Shown here in pieces: positions 34,759-45,200 of a stretch of 64,000 nucleotides of DNA. The notes under the pieces were generated by a model. It made no database searches. It was given only the letters and a program-made list of their open reading frames with translations, and had not been told where the DNA came from. This DNA is from Nostoc mirabile CHAB5784. Its GTDB lineage: Bacteria; Cyanobacteriota; Cyanobacteriia; Cyanobacteriales; Nostocaceae. The position numbers and the translations under genes were made by a program. The stretch spans positions 24,854-88,853 of the forward strand of contig NZ_JAIVFS010000032.1 of NCBI RefSeq assembly GCF_020829645.1, in the 5' to 3' direction. How positions within the stretch are numbered: the first letter of the stretch is position 1; each line of letters starts with the position of its first letter.

Positions 34759-35031
34759 ATGGCTGCAAAAGTAGAAATTTACACTTGGAGAACTTGCCCG
34801 TTTTGCATTCGTGCCAAAAGTTTGCTGAAGAACAAGGGCGTTGAATTTATCGAATACAGCATTGATGGAGATGAGGCAGCCAGAAATAAAATGGCTCAAA
34901 GAGCAAATGGACGCCGTTCTTTACCGCAAATTTTCATCAATGATGATCATATTGGTGGTTGTGATGATATCCACGCTTTAGACAGTCAAGGCAAGCTAGA
35001 TGAGCTACTAACTTCTAGCAAGAGCGTGTAG
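34759..35031 (+). CDS. grxC: Glutaredoxin (GrxC type)
   Basis: 90 aa thioredoxin-fold protein with the dithiol active site CPFC (C13, C16) in the context YTWRTCPFCIRAKSLL. The cis-Pro region is RRSLPQIFINDDHIGG and the C-terminal GCDDIHAL. This is the classical dithiol class, which reduces glutathione-mixed disulfides and ribonucleotide reductase. The glutathione synthetase gene follows 236 bp downstream on the same strand, a grouping common in cyanobacteria and functionally sensible. Confidence 0.95.
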   Translation: MAAKVEIYTWRTCPFCIRAKSLLKNKGVEFIEYSIDGDEAARNKMAQRANGRRSLPQIFINDDHIGGCDDIHALDSQGKLDELLTSSKSV

Positions 35032-35267
35032 TTTCAGAAAATATTGCTAGAAGCTAGCGACAAGCCGCTATACACGGCAGTCGCTACAACTCTGGAGAGC
35101 TACGCGTTGCCTTGTTTAGAGACTTTTTTCTCACAAAAGCCACATCTGTCTACAAGACTTTACCTGCCAGGTTCCACTCAGCAGTACATATATACGTCAA
35201 TTGGTGAGAGCATCAAGAGATAATAATTGAATAACCATTTAATTTCTTGGTGATTGAGGTATAAAGG

Positions 35268-36242
35268 GTGAAACTGGCTTTTATCATTGATCCCATCCAT
35301 CTGCTTGACCCGTGTCATGATACCAGTGTTGCCCTAATTGAAGCAGCGCAAATCCTGGGACACGAAGTTTGGGTGACTCAGGCAAATCTGCTGAGTGTGG
35401 TGGAGAGCAAAGCTTGGGCTGTCCTACAGCGAGTCGAACTTGTACCAGTGCAGTTGGTGGAAGGACGCTGGATAGCAGTAAATCCTTGGTATAAGTTGAG
35501 CGATTCCTGCTTAACTTCTTTAGAGACAATGGATGCCGTATTTATGCGGACAGATCCACCTGTCAATGATTCCTACCTCTATGCTACCTATATTCTGGAT
35601 TACATTGACCAAAATAAAACCCTAGTAATTAACAGTCCTAGCGGCATCCGAGGGGCAAATGAAAAAATGTACGCCCTCCAGTTTACTAAAGCGATTCCAG
35701 AAACGATTGTCAGTGCTGATAAGCAGTTTATCCGGCAATTTGTCGAAGCAAAGGGAGCTGCGGTTCTCAAACCACTGGGTAACAAAGCTGGCGAAGGAAT
35801 TTTATTTTTGCAACCAAGCGATCGCAATTTTAACTCTATTGTCGAACTCAGTACCCTCCAAGGCCGAGTGCCTGTAATGGTGCAAACCTATTTACCGGAG
35901 GCAAAAGAAGGAGATAAGCGAATTATCTTACTCAATGGCGAACCAATTGGTGCGCTCAATCGCCTCTCTAGCGGAACTGATTTTCGCAATAATATGGCCA
36001 CTGGTGGCACAGTCGCTCAAACCGAAATTACCCCAAGAGAGGATGAAATTTGTACCCAAGTAGCCGAACGGTTATGCCAAGACGGTTTAATTTTTGTGGG
36101 GATTGATGTTATTGGTGGCTATCTAACTGAAGTTAATGTCACTAGTCCTACCGGAATTCGTGAGATTGATCGCCTAGATGGGACTCACCTTGGCCATCAG
36201 GTTATTCAATGGATTGAACAGAAATTAAAAAGCAAAAAATAA
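35268..36242 (+). CDS. gshB: Glutathione synthetase GshB
   Basis: 324 aa from GTG with GAGG upstream. An ATP-grasp ligase of the bacterial GshB type: N-terminal MKLAFIIDPIHLLDP, then MRTDPPVNDSYLYATYILD, the ATP-binding VLKPLGNKAGEGILFL, the loop MVQTYLPEAKEGDKRIILLN, and FVGIDVIGGYLTEVNVTSPTG, which binds metal. It joins gamma-glutamylcysteine and glycine using ATP. The length is normal. Linked to grxC upstream. Confidence 0.95.
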   Translation: MKLAFIIDPIHLLDPCHDTSVALIEAAQILGHEVWVTQANLLSVVESKAWAVLQRVELVPVQLVEGRWIAVNPWYKLSDSCLTSLETMDAVFMRTDPPVNDSYLYATYILDYIDQNKTLVINSPSGIRGANEKMYALQFTKAIPETIVSADKQFIRQFVEAKGAAVLKPLGNKAGEGILFLQPSDRNFNSIVELSTLQGRVPVMVQTYLPEAKEGDKRIILLNGEPIGALNRLSSGTDFRNNMATGGTVAQTEITPREDEICTQVAERLCQDGLIFVGIDVIGGYLTEVNVTSPTGIREIDRLDGTHLGHQVIQWIEQKLKSKK

Positions 36243-36754
36243 TTTACATTTATTTTTTGCTTAGTGTCCTATTTTTCAGGAAACAGACTTCCTTCGGACG
36301 CTTACGTGGGTAACTCGCCCACGCAACTTAATTTAAGTAAATATACTTACTTCTCCCGAATATGAGTTTAATGAATCGCAGGGGTAGATGTAGCGATGAG
36401 TACGACGGGCTATTGGGTGTCGCATCTGTAGTCGGGCAGATATTCTTGTTTATTTGTTCCAAAAGCAAAGCTGGACATGTGAGCCAGCAGACTCCTGCCC
36501 AAGTTCATTCTATTTCTATAAAGTAACGTTAACGAGTTTTTTACCCATTAGCAAGATCGGGGATGGCAACACATTGCTTACCCCTGCCCTTAGTAAAACC
36601 CTGAAACTAGCAGATTTTATACAGCATTCAGCCTAATCTGAGACTGCTAATTTAATCTAAAATCGTTCGACTGACTTGTACTGAGCGTGCGTTGCCCTGA
36701 GCAAGTCGTTGGGTCGAAGTAGCGCTCACGACGAAGTTTCAAATCCAAAATCTT
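36243..36754. other. Intergenic region between gshB and ftsZ (convergent)
   Basis: About 510 bp. It contains a CGTGGG/CGCCCACG hairpin near 36304-36323 and a dispersed repeat of the type CTTGTACTGAGCG (36676-36740), also seen near 121-160 and 42085-42190. No clear T-run terminator was found for either gene. Confidence 0.5.
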
Positions 36755-38077
36755 TTAATTCCTTGGTCTACCTCGGTTTCTTAAGAAATCAGGTATATCC
36801 AATCCAGGTTTTTCTTTTGGTTCTGGAATTGGAGTTGGAGTTGGAGTTGAACTTGGAGTTGAAGTTGAGGTTGGGGGATTAACTGCGGGTTGCTGTGTTG
36901 TTGGTCGCTTCGAGGTATTAGGTGCTACTCGAACGTTAGGCACGCTTTGTTGTTGCACAGCTTGCACTTCACCTGTAAATCCGGTGGCAATTACAGTAAT
37001 TCTTACCTCACCTTGGAGTCTGTCATCAATTACAGCCCCAAAAATAATATTGGCGTTGGGATCAACTACTTCATAGATTGCTTCTGCTGCTGCATTTACT
37101 TCATGCAAAGTTAGGTCTGTACCACCTGTAATATTAAAGACAACCCCTCTGGCACCTTCAATAGAACATTCTAGTAATGGTGAAGAAATAGCTGCGATCG
37201 CAGCTTCTCTGGCTCTAGATTTTCCAGAGCTAACGCCAATTCCCATCAATGCCGATCCCGCATCTGCCATCACCGCTCGAACATCAGCAAAGTCAACGTT
37301 TACCAATCCGGGGATCGTGATGATATCAGAAATACCTTGCACCCCTTGACGCAGTACATCATCTGCATAACGAAAAGCTTCTTGCACAGGTGTTTGTTCG
37401 GGGATCACTTCCAGCAGTTTGTTGTTGGGGATAATGATCAGTGTATCTACTCTACTTTTTAGTCCTTGAATACCTTCTTCCGCTTGGCTGGTACGGCGGC
37501 GTCCCTCAAAGACAAATGGACGTGTTACCACACCAACAGTCAGAGCGCCCATTTCCTTTGCTACTTCTGCCACAATCGGGGCTGCACCTGTCCCAGTACC
37601 ACCCCCCATTCCAGCAGTGATAAATACTAGGTCTGCACCCTCCAAAGCTGTAGCAATTTCGTCTCGTGATTCCTCAGCTGCCTTTTGACCAATGGCAGGA
37701 TTACCACCTGCTCCTAAACCCCGTGTTAGCTTCTGTCCAATTTGCAATCTACTGGGAGCGCCAGCTAAGGTAAGAGCTTGGGCATCAGTGTTAATTGACC
37801 AAAACTCTACCCCAGAGACATCAGATTCGATCATGCGGTTAACGGCATTGCCACCGCCACCACCTACACCAATCACTTTAATGTTAGCAACCCGGCCAGG
37901 AACAATTTCGCCAATTCGGCTATTTTCCGGAGAAATCTTCTTATTATCGTGATTTTGTCCGAAGTTCAACCCAGAGTTATTAAAGGGATTGGTCGAGTTA
38001 ACTGCCAGAGAGAACCCCGGCTGTCCCGTAGATTGGGAATTTTTATAGTTAAGTCCTTGGTTATTATCAAGTGTCAT
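36755..38077 (-). CDS. ftsZ: Cell division protein FtsZ
   Basis: 440 aa from the ATG (MTLDNNQG); a TTG four codons earlier also opens the frame but ATG matches the Anabaena-type start. A tubulin-like GTPase that builds the Z ring. Visible motifs: GVGGGGGNAVNRMI near the start of the core, the tubulin signature GGGTGTGAAP, FVFEGRRR, IIPNNKLLEVI and the T7 loop region NVDFADVRAVM. The first about 60 residues form an Asn/Ser-rich extension characteristic of heterocystous cyanobacteria. The C-terminal linker is Pro/Thr-rich and ends in the conserved GLDIPDFL plus basic residues, the partner-binding tail. ftsQ lies upstream on the same strand, about 1 kb away. Confidence 0.97.
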   Translation of the reverse strand: MTLDNNQGLNYKNSQSTGQPGFSLAVNSTNPFNNSGLNFGQNHDNKKISPENSRIGEIVPGRVANIKVIGVGGGGGNAVNRMIESDVSGVEFWSINTDAQALTLAGAPSRLQIGQKLTRGLGAGGNPAIGQKAAEESRDEIATALEGADLVFITAGMGGGTGTGAAPIVAEVAKEMGALTVGVVTRPFVFEGRRRTSQAEEGIQGLKSRVDTLIIIPNNKLLEVIPEQTPVQEAFRYADDVLRQGVQGISDIITIPGLVNVDFADVRAVMADAGSALMGIGVSSGKSRAREAAIAAISSPLLECSIEGARGVVFNITGGTDLTLHEVNAAAEAIYEVVDPNANIIFGAVIDDRLQGEVRITVIATGFTGEVQAVQQQSVPNVRVAPNTSKRPTTQQPAVNPPTSTSTPSSTPTPTPIPEPKEKPGLDIPDFLRNRGRPRN

Positions 38078-38137
38078 TGGATTTGTCAAAGGGTAGATAA
38101 ACGACTTTTTTAGGTGTTATTCACCTAAGAGTCAACT

Positions 38138-38449
38138 TTAGTTTGACAGTGCCACAATACTAGGGCACTGTTCTTTATTGTTTTCACTACTGCCAAGCCT
38201 AACAGAATTGGCAGTGCGAAAATTTGCTATGGGATAAGCTTTCAGGGCAGCCGATCGCACAGCCAATTCTAGAGAAGTATACCTACATTTATCTAAAAGT
38301 GATCTGTATAACTTCAACCAGACATTAATCGCTTCATTATTCTCAGCAGAGGGCAGAACTTGTAAAGACACACTACGGCGCATCTTATCTACCTCAATAA
38401 TATTGTTAATAGATTTCACCATTGGGGATAGCTGCAACTTTAGACACAA
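38138..38449 (-). CDS. Weak hypothetical frame between ftsQ and ftsZ
   Basis: 103 codons, or fewer from an internal ATG (MVKSINNII). Composition is protein-like (INVWLKLYRSLLDKCRYTS) but no family, ribosome binding site or conserved motif is recognised. It lies where the ftsZ leader is expected, so it may be non-coding. Confidence 0.22.
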   Translation of the reverse strand: MCLKLQLSPMVKSINNIIEVDKMRRSVSLQVLPSAENNEAINVWLKLYRSLLDKCRYTSLELAVRSAALKAYPIANFRTANSVRLGSSENNKEQCPSIVALSN

Positions 38450-38998
38450 AATTTACCTTATACTTACTTATCCATAAGGTTGAAGTAAGCAAGAATTTAC
38501 TTTGTCAGACTATACCTGATTAATTTGTTGTTTGGGGGTCTTAATGGACACTTTGCTTGAGCAATAGTCTATCTTACAAGAACCCTCACGACTGTGGTCA
38601 ACAAATCAAGATTTTTCCCGAGGTTTCGTACCCCAATAGGAATTACGGCACAGAATAGTCTAAACTCATTGCCCAGAAGCAATGCTTACGCAACCTTGGG
38701 CGGCATTTTCCTTTACAGATTGAAACTTCGCTTCGGTAAACTGTCTTTGGAATAGAAGGCGTTTTGCACGCCATAGCCCATCATTAGATTGTCGGACATC
38801 TTGCACCCTACTATTAGATGTTAGGGGTCATAATTGAAAGTGTTTTACTCGTAATAGAGATTTTAGGATTTATCTTCTTATTTTAATTAGAAGTTAATGC
38901 CGATTTTCGTGCGGTTTGCTCGAAAACTGAAAATAATAAATATATTTATCAGCATAAAGCTTCTTAATTTACTAGGAGCTATCAATACATTAAACACG

Positions 38999-39124
38999 CT
39001 AGTACCGCAAGGCGGAAGTCACGCATTCACGCATTCACGCATTCATGCATAATTGTATTTCAGGCTTTGGCGCCATTTGAAATGGTATGAAATGGTATGT
39101 TTATTTCCGCGCCCGCTGTACTAG
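38999..39124. mobile_element. MITE-like element, CTAGTAC family, copy B
   Basis: 126 bp with ends CTAGTACCGC and GCTGTACTAG. It is longer than copy A (1651-1741) because a short CACGCATT unit is tandemly repeated and an AAATGGTATG segment is duplicated. It stops six bases before the ftsQ stop codon region. Confidence 0.75.
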
Positions 39125-39129
39125 ATGTT

Positions 39130-39975
39130 TTAAGGGGTTTTGGAAGTTAATTTTTGTTCTTTTTGGTTCATCTGTACTAATGGAAATTCGGGATTTTTCA
39201 GATCAATATAGTCTATTTGGCGGGAATTGAGTTTTGCTGCTAAATGACGCATTTGGGCGAGTACTTTAATTTGTTCAGACAGTTGGGGGCCTGGAACGCC
39301 GAGATGCACATTTCCTAGTTCTGTTTTCAAAATTAAATTCGCTGGATTTTGGCAATTAATCTCTATCACTTTTACGGGACTTTGGCTTACAGCTTGATGA
39401 AGTTGAGTCCAGTAGAGACAGTATTGTTTAGGCAATCCAATTACTCTAAGATTGGGTAATTTTTTAGTGGGATTGAGTGATGTGTATTTTTCTAAAGGCA
39501 TCCAGGCCCCGCTTGCATCTAGTAAGCCGATTGTGACTTTTTTGTTGCCAGTGCCGTGATTTTGAACACTTGGTGTTTGAGTCACGGCTACAGGGATTCG
39601 TTGTTGGATTTCGATGTTTAATCCAGGAGGAAACAAGCTGCGTCTAACGATCGCTTGGGCAATAGTTGGTTGTTTCTTCAAAGACTTAGCGATCGCTGCC
39701 GGTTCAATCCGCCACAAAGATTGGGGGTAAGATAGCACCAACAGTGATTGAGTTGTCTCATCCGACAGGGACTGATTGCCTAATTTGATCACTACTTGTT
39801 TGGGACTTTTTAGCACCCACACTGGTTGGACTGCCAGCCAAAGCAATCCACCCGCCAAACCGGTAATGGCAAAAGTTCGCCAAATAGCTTGAATAATTCT
39901 CATTTGCCGATGCCGACGTAATTTCTTACGACGCTGGGCTAGATCCGTGCGGGAAACTGATATTATGCCAGCCAT
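39130..39975 (-). CDS. ftsQ: Cell division protein FtsQ
   Basis: 281 aa. A basic cytoplasmic N-terminus (RRKKLRRHRQMRIIQ) is followed by one membrane helix (about 33-52, TFAITGLAGGLLWLAVQPVW). A POTRA domain follows (about 58-130; LSDETTQSLLVLSYPQSLWR, IVRRSLFPPGLNIEIQQR) with a beta domain (DASGAWMPLEKY and INCQNPANLILKTELG). FtsQ/DivIB links early and late divisome proteins in the periplasm. Sequence conservation of this family is low, so the call rests on layout, the POTRA signature and position upstream of ftsZ. Confidence 0.9.
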   Translation of the reverse strand: MAGIISVSRTDLAQRRKKLRRHRQMRIIQAIWRTFAITGLAGGLLWLAVQPVWVLKSPKQVVIKLGNQSLSDETTQSLLVLSYPQSLWRIEPAAIAKSLKKQPTIAQAIVRRSLFPPGLNIEIQQRIPVAVTQTPSVQNHGTGNKKVTIGLLDASGAWMPLEKYTSLNPTKKLPNLRVIGLPKQYCLYWTQLHQAVSQSPVKVIEINCQNPANLILKTELGNVHLGVPGPQLSEQIKVLAQMRHLAAKLNSRQIDYIDLKNPEFPLVQMNQKEQKLTSKTP

Positions 39976-40666
39976 TCAAACCCCTTTCTAGTTACAATCC
40001 AAATTCCTTGACGCGCTTGTATCATTATTGATCTCAGTAAACACCGTCGGCATCTGTTAGCCGCTCTCCTCAAGACTTTTTTTATTTTTAGTAACACTTT
40101 ACAGTAACTACACAACCAACGTGGTGCTAGTCATCCTTCCGATTAAAGTTTCCGGTGTCCATTCTTAACTTACTGTTGTCTTTTCGACAAGCGATCGTCA
40201 AATATATTGTCTCTAAAAATTACAAAATATTAATTTATATATTTCTAATTTTGCTCTCTTGACAAATCAAACATTAAACGATAGATAAATATCCCTAAAT
40301 CTCTGTATAGATTGCTATAATTCATACCAGTCCTTATCATTAGCAATCCAAATTGGGAACTATATGATGTAGTAGCTTTTTTTACTGATTAACTCAAACC
40401 TACAAGGTTTGTGCTAGGTCAAACAAAAGCCAGAGATTGTCAAAACCTCAATAGCAGGTGTAAAAAGGACAGATATGCTTAAAGTTATTAGGGTCAACTA
40501 AATCTCTACCATACTACTGACAGTGATCTGTAATAAGTGCTGTCTTTTGCAAGATACTACCAACTTGCGAAGTAATCGTGTGCCTACATCCAGGCTAGAG
40601 ATTTTTTGTATAAAAAATACAATTTAACTGCATCTACACACACATCTACATACACCTTTACATAAC
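39976..40666. other. Divergent intergenic region ftsQ / ATPase B
   Basis: About 690 bp of A+T-rich DNA between divergently transcribed genes. No repeat family, RNA gene or clear promoter was recognised. A CATCTACA-type direct repeat lies just before the ATPase start. Confidence 0.5.
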
Positions 40667-41998
40667 ATGAAAACGACATTAAATTTATCGCGTTTTTATA
40701 AAGCATGTAATCCCAGCTACACGCTTAATATAAGTAACGTGCTAGATCGCCAGTATTACATAGATTTTGCTGATGTCCGTGGTTGCAAGATTGTGGAAGA
40801 ATTGCAGCGGACTATCATTCGGATTTCTCCTGATGAGCCAACCTGCCAGTTATTTACGGGTCACATTGGCTGTGGGAAGTCAACGGAATTGCAGCGCCTC
40901 AAGACAGAACTAGAATTGGCGGGATTTCATGTAGTTTACTTTGAGTCCAGTCAAGACTTAGATATGGCGGATATTGATATCAGCGATATTTTGCTGAGTG
41001 TAGCCCGTCAAGTCAGTGCCAGTTTAGAAGGCATTAACATCAAACTCAAACCTGGTTACTTTACCAATTTGTTTAAAGAAGTAGGCGATTTTTTGCAAAG
41101 CCCCATAGAGCTTTCTGGACAAGCAGAGTTATCGTTGGGTATTGCCAAAATTACCGCTAAAACCAAAGATAGCACCCAGATGCGGAATCAACTAAGGCAA
41201 TATCTGGAACCACGTACCAATAGTATTTTGCAAGCGATTAACGAAGAAATTTTAGAAAAGGCTGTTGAACAGTTAAAGCAACGGGGTCAAAAAGGATTGG
41301 TAGTAATTGTAGATAATTTGGATCGAGTCGATATGCGTCCCTTAGCATCGGGGCGATCGCAACCAGAATATCTCTTTATCGACCGAGGCGAACAGCTACG
41401 CCGACTCAAATGCCACCTAGTTTATACAATTCCCTTAACGTTAATTTTCTCCAATGAGTACGAGACACTGAAAAATCGTCTGGGGGGAGGGATTGCGCCA
41501 AAAGTACTACCGATGGTATTGGTGCGCCAAAGAGATGGCACTGACTACGAACCAGGGATGTTACTTGTGCGCCAGTTAGTCTTAGCAAGAGCTTTTCCAG
41601 AAGTTCCTTTGAATGAAAGGCTTTTATTAATTACAGAATTATTCGATCACTCCCAAACTTTGGATCGTATATGTCGCGTTAGTGGTGGTCACATTCGTAA
41701 TTTATTAGGTTTACTTTATAGCTGCCTGCAACGACAAGATCCGCCTTTTTCTAGTGACTGCTTAGAAGCCGTGATTAAAGACTACCGCGACGATCTGCTA
41801 TTAGCTATTGATGAATCCCAGTGGGAATTATTGTTTGAAGTAGTGCAGCAGCAGAGAGTTAAAGGTGAGTCTGACTACCAGAGCTTACTAAGAAGCATGT
41901 ATCTGTTTGAATATCGTGATCCTGTGGGGCGATGGTTTGGCATCAGTCCAGCCTTAGCAGAAACAGAAAAAGTTTTAGCTTGGCAAAAAAACAAGTAA
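40667..41998 (+). CDS. P-loop ATPase, first gene of an ATPase/WD40-effector pair
   Basis: 443 aa, clear paralogue of the 27682 product. Walker A is TGHIGCGKSTELQRLK (about 64-79), Walker B is VVIVDNLDR (about 212-220), with IDRGEQLRRL, CHLVYTIPLTLIF, KVLPMVLV and SQTLDRICRVSGGHIRNLLG (about 329-348). Differences: a longer insertion after the first third (FTNLFKEVGDFLQSPIELSG) and no acidic EED stretch. The gene is followed by 210 bp of repeat-bearing DNA before the effector, so unlike the first pair it is not translationally coupled. Both ATPases stand immediately upstream of an APDFxxW-domain effector, supporting a functional pair. Confidence 0.85.
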   Translation: MKTTLNLSRFYKACNPSYTLNISNVLDRQYYIDFADVRGCKIVEELQRTIIRISPDEPTCQLFTGHIGCGKSTELQRLKTELELAGFHVVYFESSQDLDMADIDISDILLSVARQVSASLEGINIKLKPGYFTNLFKEVGDFLQSPIELSGQAELSLGIAKITAKTKDSTQMRNQLRQYLEPRTNSILQAINEEILEKAVEQLKQRGQKGLVVIVDNLDRVDMRPLASGRSQPEYLFIDRGEQLRRLKCHLVYTIPLTLIFSNEYETLKNRLGGGIAPKVLPMVLVRQRDGTDYEPGMLLVRQLVLARAFPEVPLNERLLLITELFDHSQTLDRICRVSGGHIRNLLGLLYSCLQRQDPPFSSDCLEAVIKDYRDDLLLAIDESQWELLFEVVQQQRVKGESDYQSLLRSMYLFEYRDPVGRWFGISPALAETEKVLAWQKNK

Positions 41999-42009
41999 AA
42001 GTGCTGGCT

Positions 42010-42205
42010 GAGTCGTTAGTCCTTTGTCCTTTGCCATTGGACTAACAATGCCCAATGCTCAATACTTCTCTTCTTAGGCTGCGCCAACGACTTACTTCGA
42101 CTACGCTCAGTACAAGTCGCTCAATACAAGTGTCCAATGCCCAATACTTCTCTTCTTAGGCTACGCCAACGACTTCGCTCAGTACAAGTGTTCAATGCCC
42201 AATAA
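42010..42205. repeat. Duplicated spacer between ATPase B and its effector
   Basis: Two direct copies of a segment of about 90 bp containing CAATACTTCTCTTCTTAGGC, CGCCAACGACTT and CGCTCAGTACAAGT. The CTCAGTACAAGT motif is also found near 121-160. The second copy ends immediately before the effector start codon. Confidence 0.7.
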
Positions 42206-42208
42206 CCA

Positions 42209-45200
42209 ATGACTACTGACAAGCAGCTACAAGTCTACACAAAAGAAAATCAGCATACATTGCAAAGACTGATTAGAGCGATCGCACTTTCCGAAGGTCA
42301 ATTTGCCCTAATTCTAGTTCGGTGTAACTATGGGCAATTACGTGAGCAAATGTTAGAAAATATTCGCTCCATCACCAAAGACATATATATCAGAGAAATC
42401 GTTCTAAATCCATCAACTACTTCTTTACACAACACAATAGTATCAGAACTATCTTTAGATAATCCTGCTGTCCTTACAGACTCTTTACCATCAGCTGTAA
42501 TGATTTTTGGTATTGAGTCAAGTATAGACCTGGAAAACTTACTTACAGGCATCAACCAAGCACGAGATATCTATGCCGCGACTTTTCCATTTCCAGTGGT
42601 ATTGTGGCTACAAGATGATGTGGCATCATTGCTTTCAAGATTAGCGCCTGATTTTAAAAGCTGGGCTGCAACCACGATTAAATTTGAAATGGCAAAGACA
42701 GATTTAATTGCTTTGATCCACCAAGAGGCAGAATCTCTATTTGCCAAAGTTTTAGAAGCAGGTGCCGAAACATTTTTATCTAACGCCTCCCTAGATTTAG
42801 ATCCTAAGTCCCAACACCGCCACGAAATAGAATCAGCTCGTAATGATTTGCTGCGCCTGTATGGCTTTCAATTAACACCAGGATTAGAAGCTAGTTTAGA
42901 ATTTGTTTTAGGACGAGATAAATACGCCAACGATCAAATTAATGGTGCTTTAGGCAATTATCAAAGAAGCCTAGCATTGTGGCAGCAAGAAACGAGGAGA
43001 GTAGCAGAGTGGGAGAGTAATTCTTCTTTACCCCCCTCATCTTTACTTAAGCAAGCAATAGTACTATTCCATCTGGGGCTGTGTTATCACCGAATGGCAG
43101 ACTTACACCAGAATAGTAATAGTAGCTATTGCGAACATGCTCTGTTGTGGTTTAAACAATGTCTAGAAATATTAGAGGAGGTACAAAGAGAAGACTTAGT
43201 TGCTAAATTTATTTTGCCTGCTTGTGAAATGCTGCAACGTTTACAAGCCTGGAATGACTTAAAAGAATTAGCTCAAAAGTCATTACATCTACATAAAACC
43301 TATGGAAGTCCTGCACAAGTTGCTCAAGATTATGGCTTTTTGGCAAGTGTGGCAGCTTCTGAGTCGAATTGGATACTGGCTCATGAATTAGCGAATACAG
43401 CACTCTCTATCTCTGAAGAAGTAACACAAGCTTCTCTGCGAGATGCTTTGCGAAGACGACGACAAGAAAGTTGGTATCTTCTCTTGCTAGCACGTACACA
43501 GAGGCATCTAGGTGAGCCAGAGGAGGCTATCAATAACCTGGAATGGGCAAGGATAGTTTGTGAGCTACAACATCAGCCATCTCTTTATTTAGAGATTTTA
43601 GAGGAACTGCGATCGCTTTACTTTTTTGAGCGTCATGATTATACAGAAGCCTTTAAGCTCAAGCAAGAAAAAATTCAAATAGAACATCAGTATGGCTTTC
43701 GTGCTTTCATTGGGGCAAGCCAATTGCAGCCGCAACACTCTAAAATTAACCCAGCATTGGAACCTCAAAAAATACCGTTTATTTCTGAGGGAGTTGCCCA
43801 AGAAATATCTGCTTCTGGACGGCAGCAAGATGTGAATCGTTTGATTGAAAGAATTACTCGTGCAGACTACAAGCTCACAGTAATTTATGGGCCATCCGGT
43901 GTAGGTAAAAGTTCAACTCTCAAAGCTGGTTTAGTCCCAGCGCTCAAAGGTAAAGTTATCGGTGAACGCATTCCTATACCTATTGTTTTGTCTGTTTATA
44001 CTGATTGGCTAACAGTCTTGATAAGCAGTCTAAATCAAGTGTTGGCATCCACAGTAATATCGGTTAATCTTGACTCTACACCCACTATACTCCTAGAAAA
44101 AATTCGGTTAGCAACCGAGCGCAATTATACAATAATTATCGTCTTAGACCAGTTTGAAGAATTTTTCTTTATTAGTAATCTCCCCACAGAAAGAATAGAG
44201 TTTTACCAATTTTTTAGTGAATGTTTAAATATTTCATTTGTCAAAATTATTCTGTCATTAAGAGAAGATTATTTACATCATTTACTAGAATTTGAAAGGT
44301 TGAGCCAAAAAAATAGTATTGGTTTATATGATTTAGGCGTAATTAATAAAAATATTCTCGATAAGGATATTCGCTACTATCTAGGAAAATTCTCTAGCCA
44401 GGATGCTAAAGCCATAATTCATAGTCTTACTCAGCGTTCATATTCTGAACTGAGTGATGAATTAATTAACCGATTAGTCCAGGATTTAACAGGAGAACTA
44501 GACGAAGTACATCCAATTGAATTACAAATAGTTGGCGCTCAACTACAAATAGAAAACATTACCACACTCGCACAATATAAGCTTTGCGGCGGCTCGGCAA
44601 AATTGGTGGAACGCTGGCTTGGGGAGGTTATCAAAGATTGTGGTCAGGAGAATGAAGAGTTAACTTGGAAACTATTATTTGAGCTAACTGATGAAAAAGG
44701 TACACGACCGTTAAAAACTAAAGCTGATTTAGTGGCTGCATTAGTTAATAATCATGATCTAGATACAATATCAAGCTTTGACACAGTTGGGGAATTGATT
44801 TTAGAAATATTGGTGGGTTCAGGTTTGGTGTTGCGAGTTAGAGAAGAGTTAGGCGATCGCTACCAGCTAGTTCACGATTATTTAGTTGAACCAATTCGCC
44901 AAAAGAACAATTATGGTATGCTGGCGGAATTAGAAAAAATCAAACTTGAAAAAACTAAAGCTGAAGTCGCCCAACAATTTAGTCAAAAGCAACTCAATTT
45001 GGTATTGCAACGGCGACTGCGGGAAGCACGCATAGCAGGCGCAGTGCTGGCAATCATGGGGGGAACAATAGCAACATTATGGTGGCAAGCTGACTTGCAA
45101 AAAAGAGCAGCAATCCGCCAAACTCTACGAGCTGAACGCAGTGAAACCAACTTGAACATTAGTGCGATCGCTGCTGCTAGTGAAGCTCTGTTTGCCTCTA

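Larger units (their letters stand above)
38078..39129. other. ftsQ-ftsZ intergenic region
   Basis: Just over 1 kb. It must carry the ftsZ promoter(s), but I could not place one with confidence. It includes a weak minus-strand frame (38138-38449) and the CTAGTAC-family element at 38999-39124, directly behind the ftsQ stop codon. Confidence 0.6.

Noticed and set aside
36454..36636. 60-codon frame between gshB and ftsZ
   Set aside because: No start signal and composition unlike a protein; surrounded by repeat.
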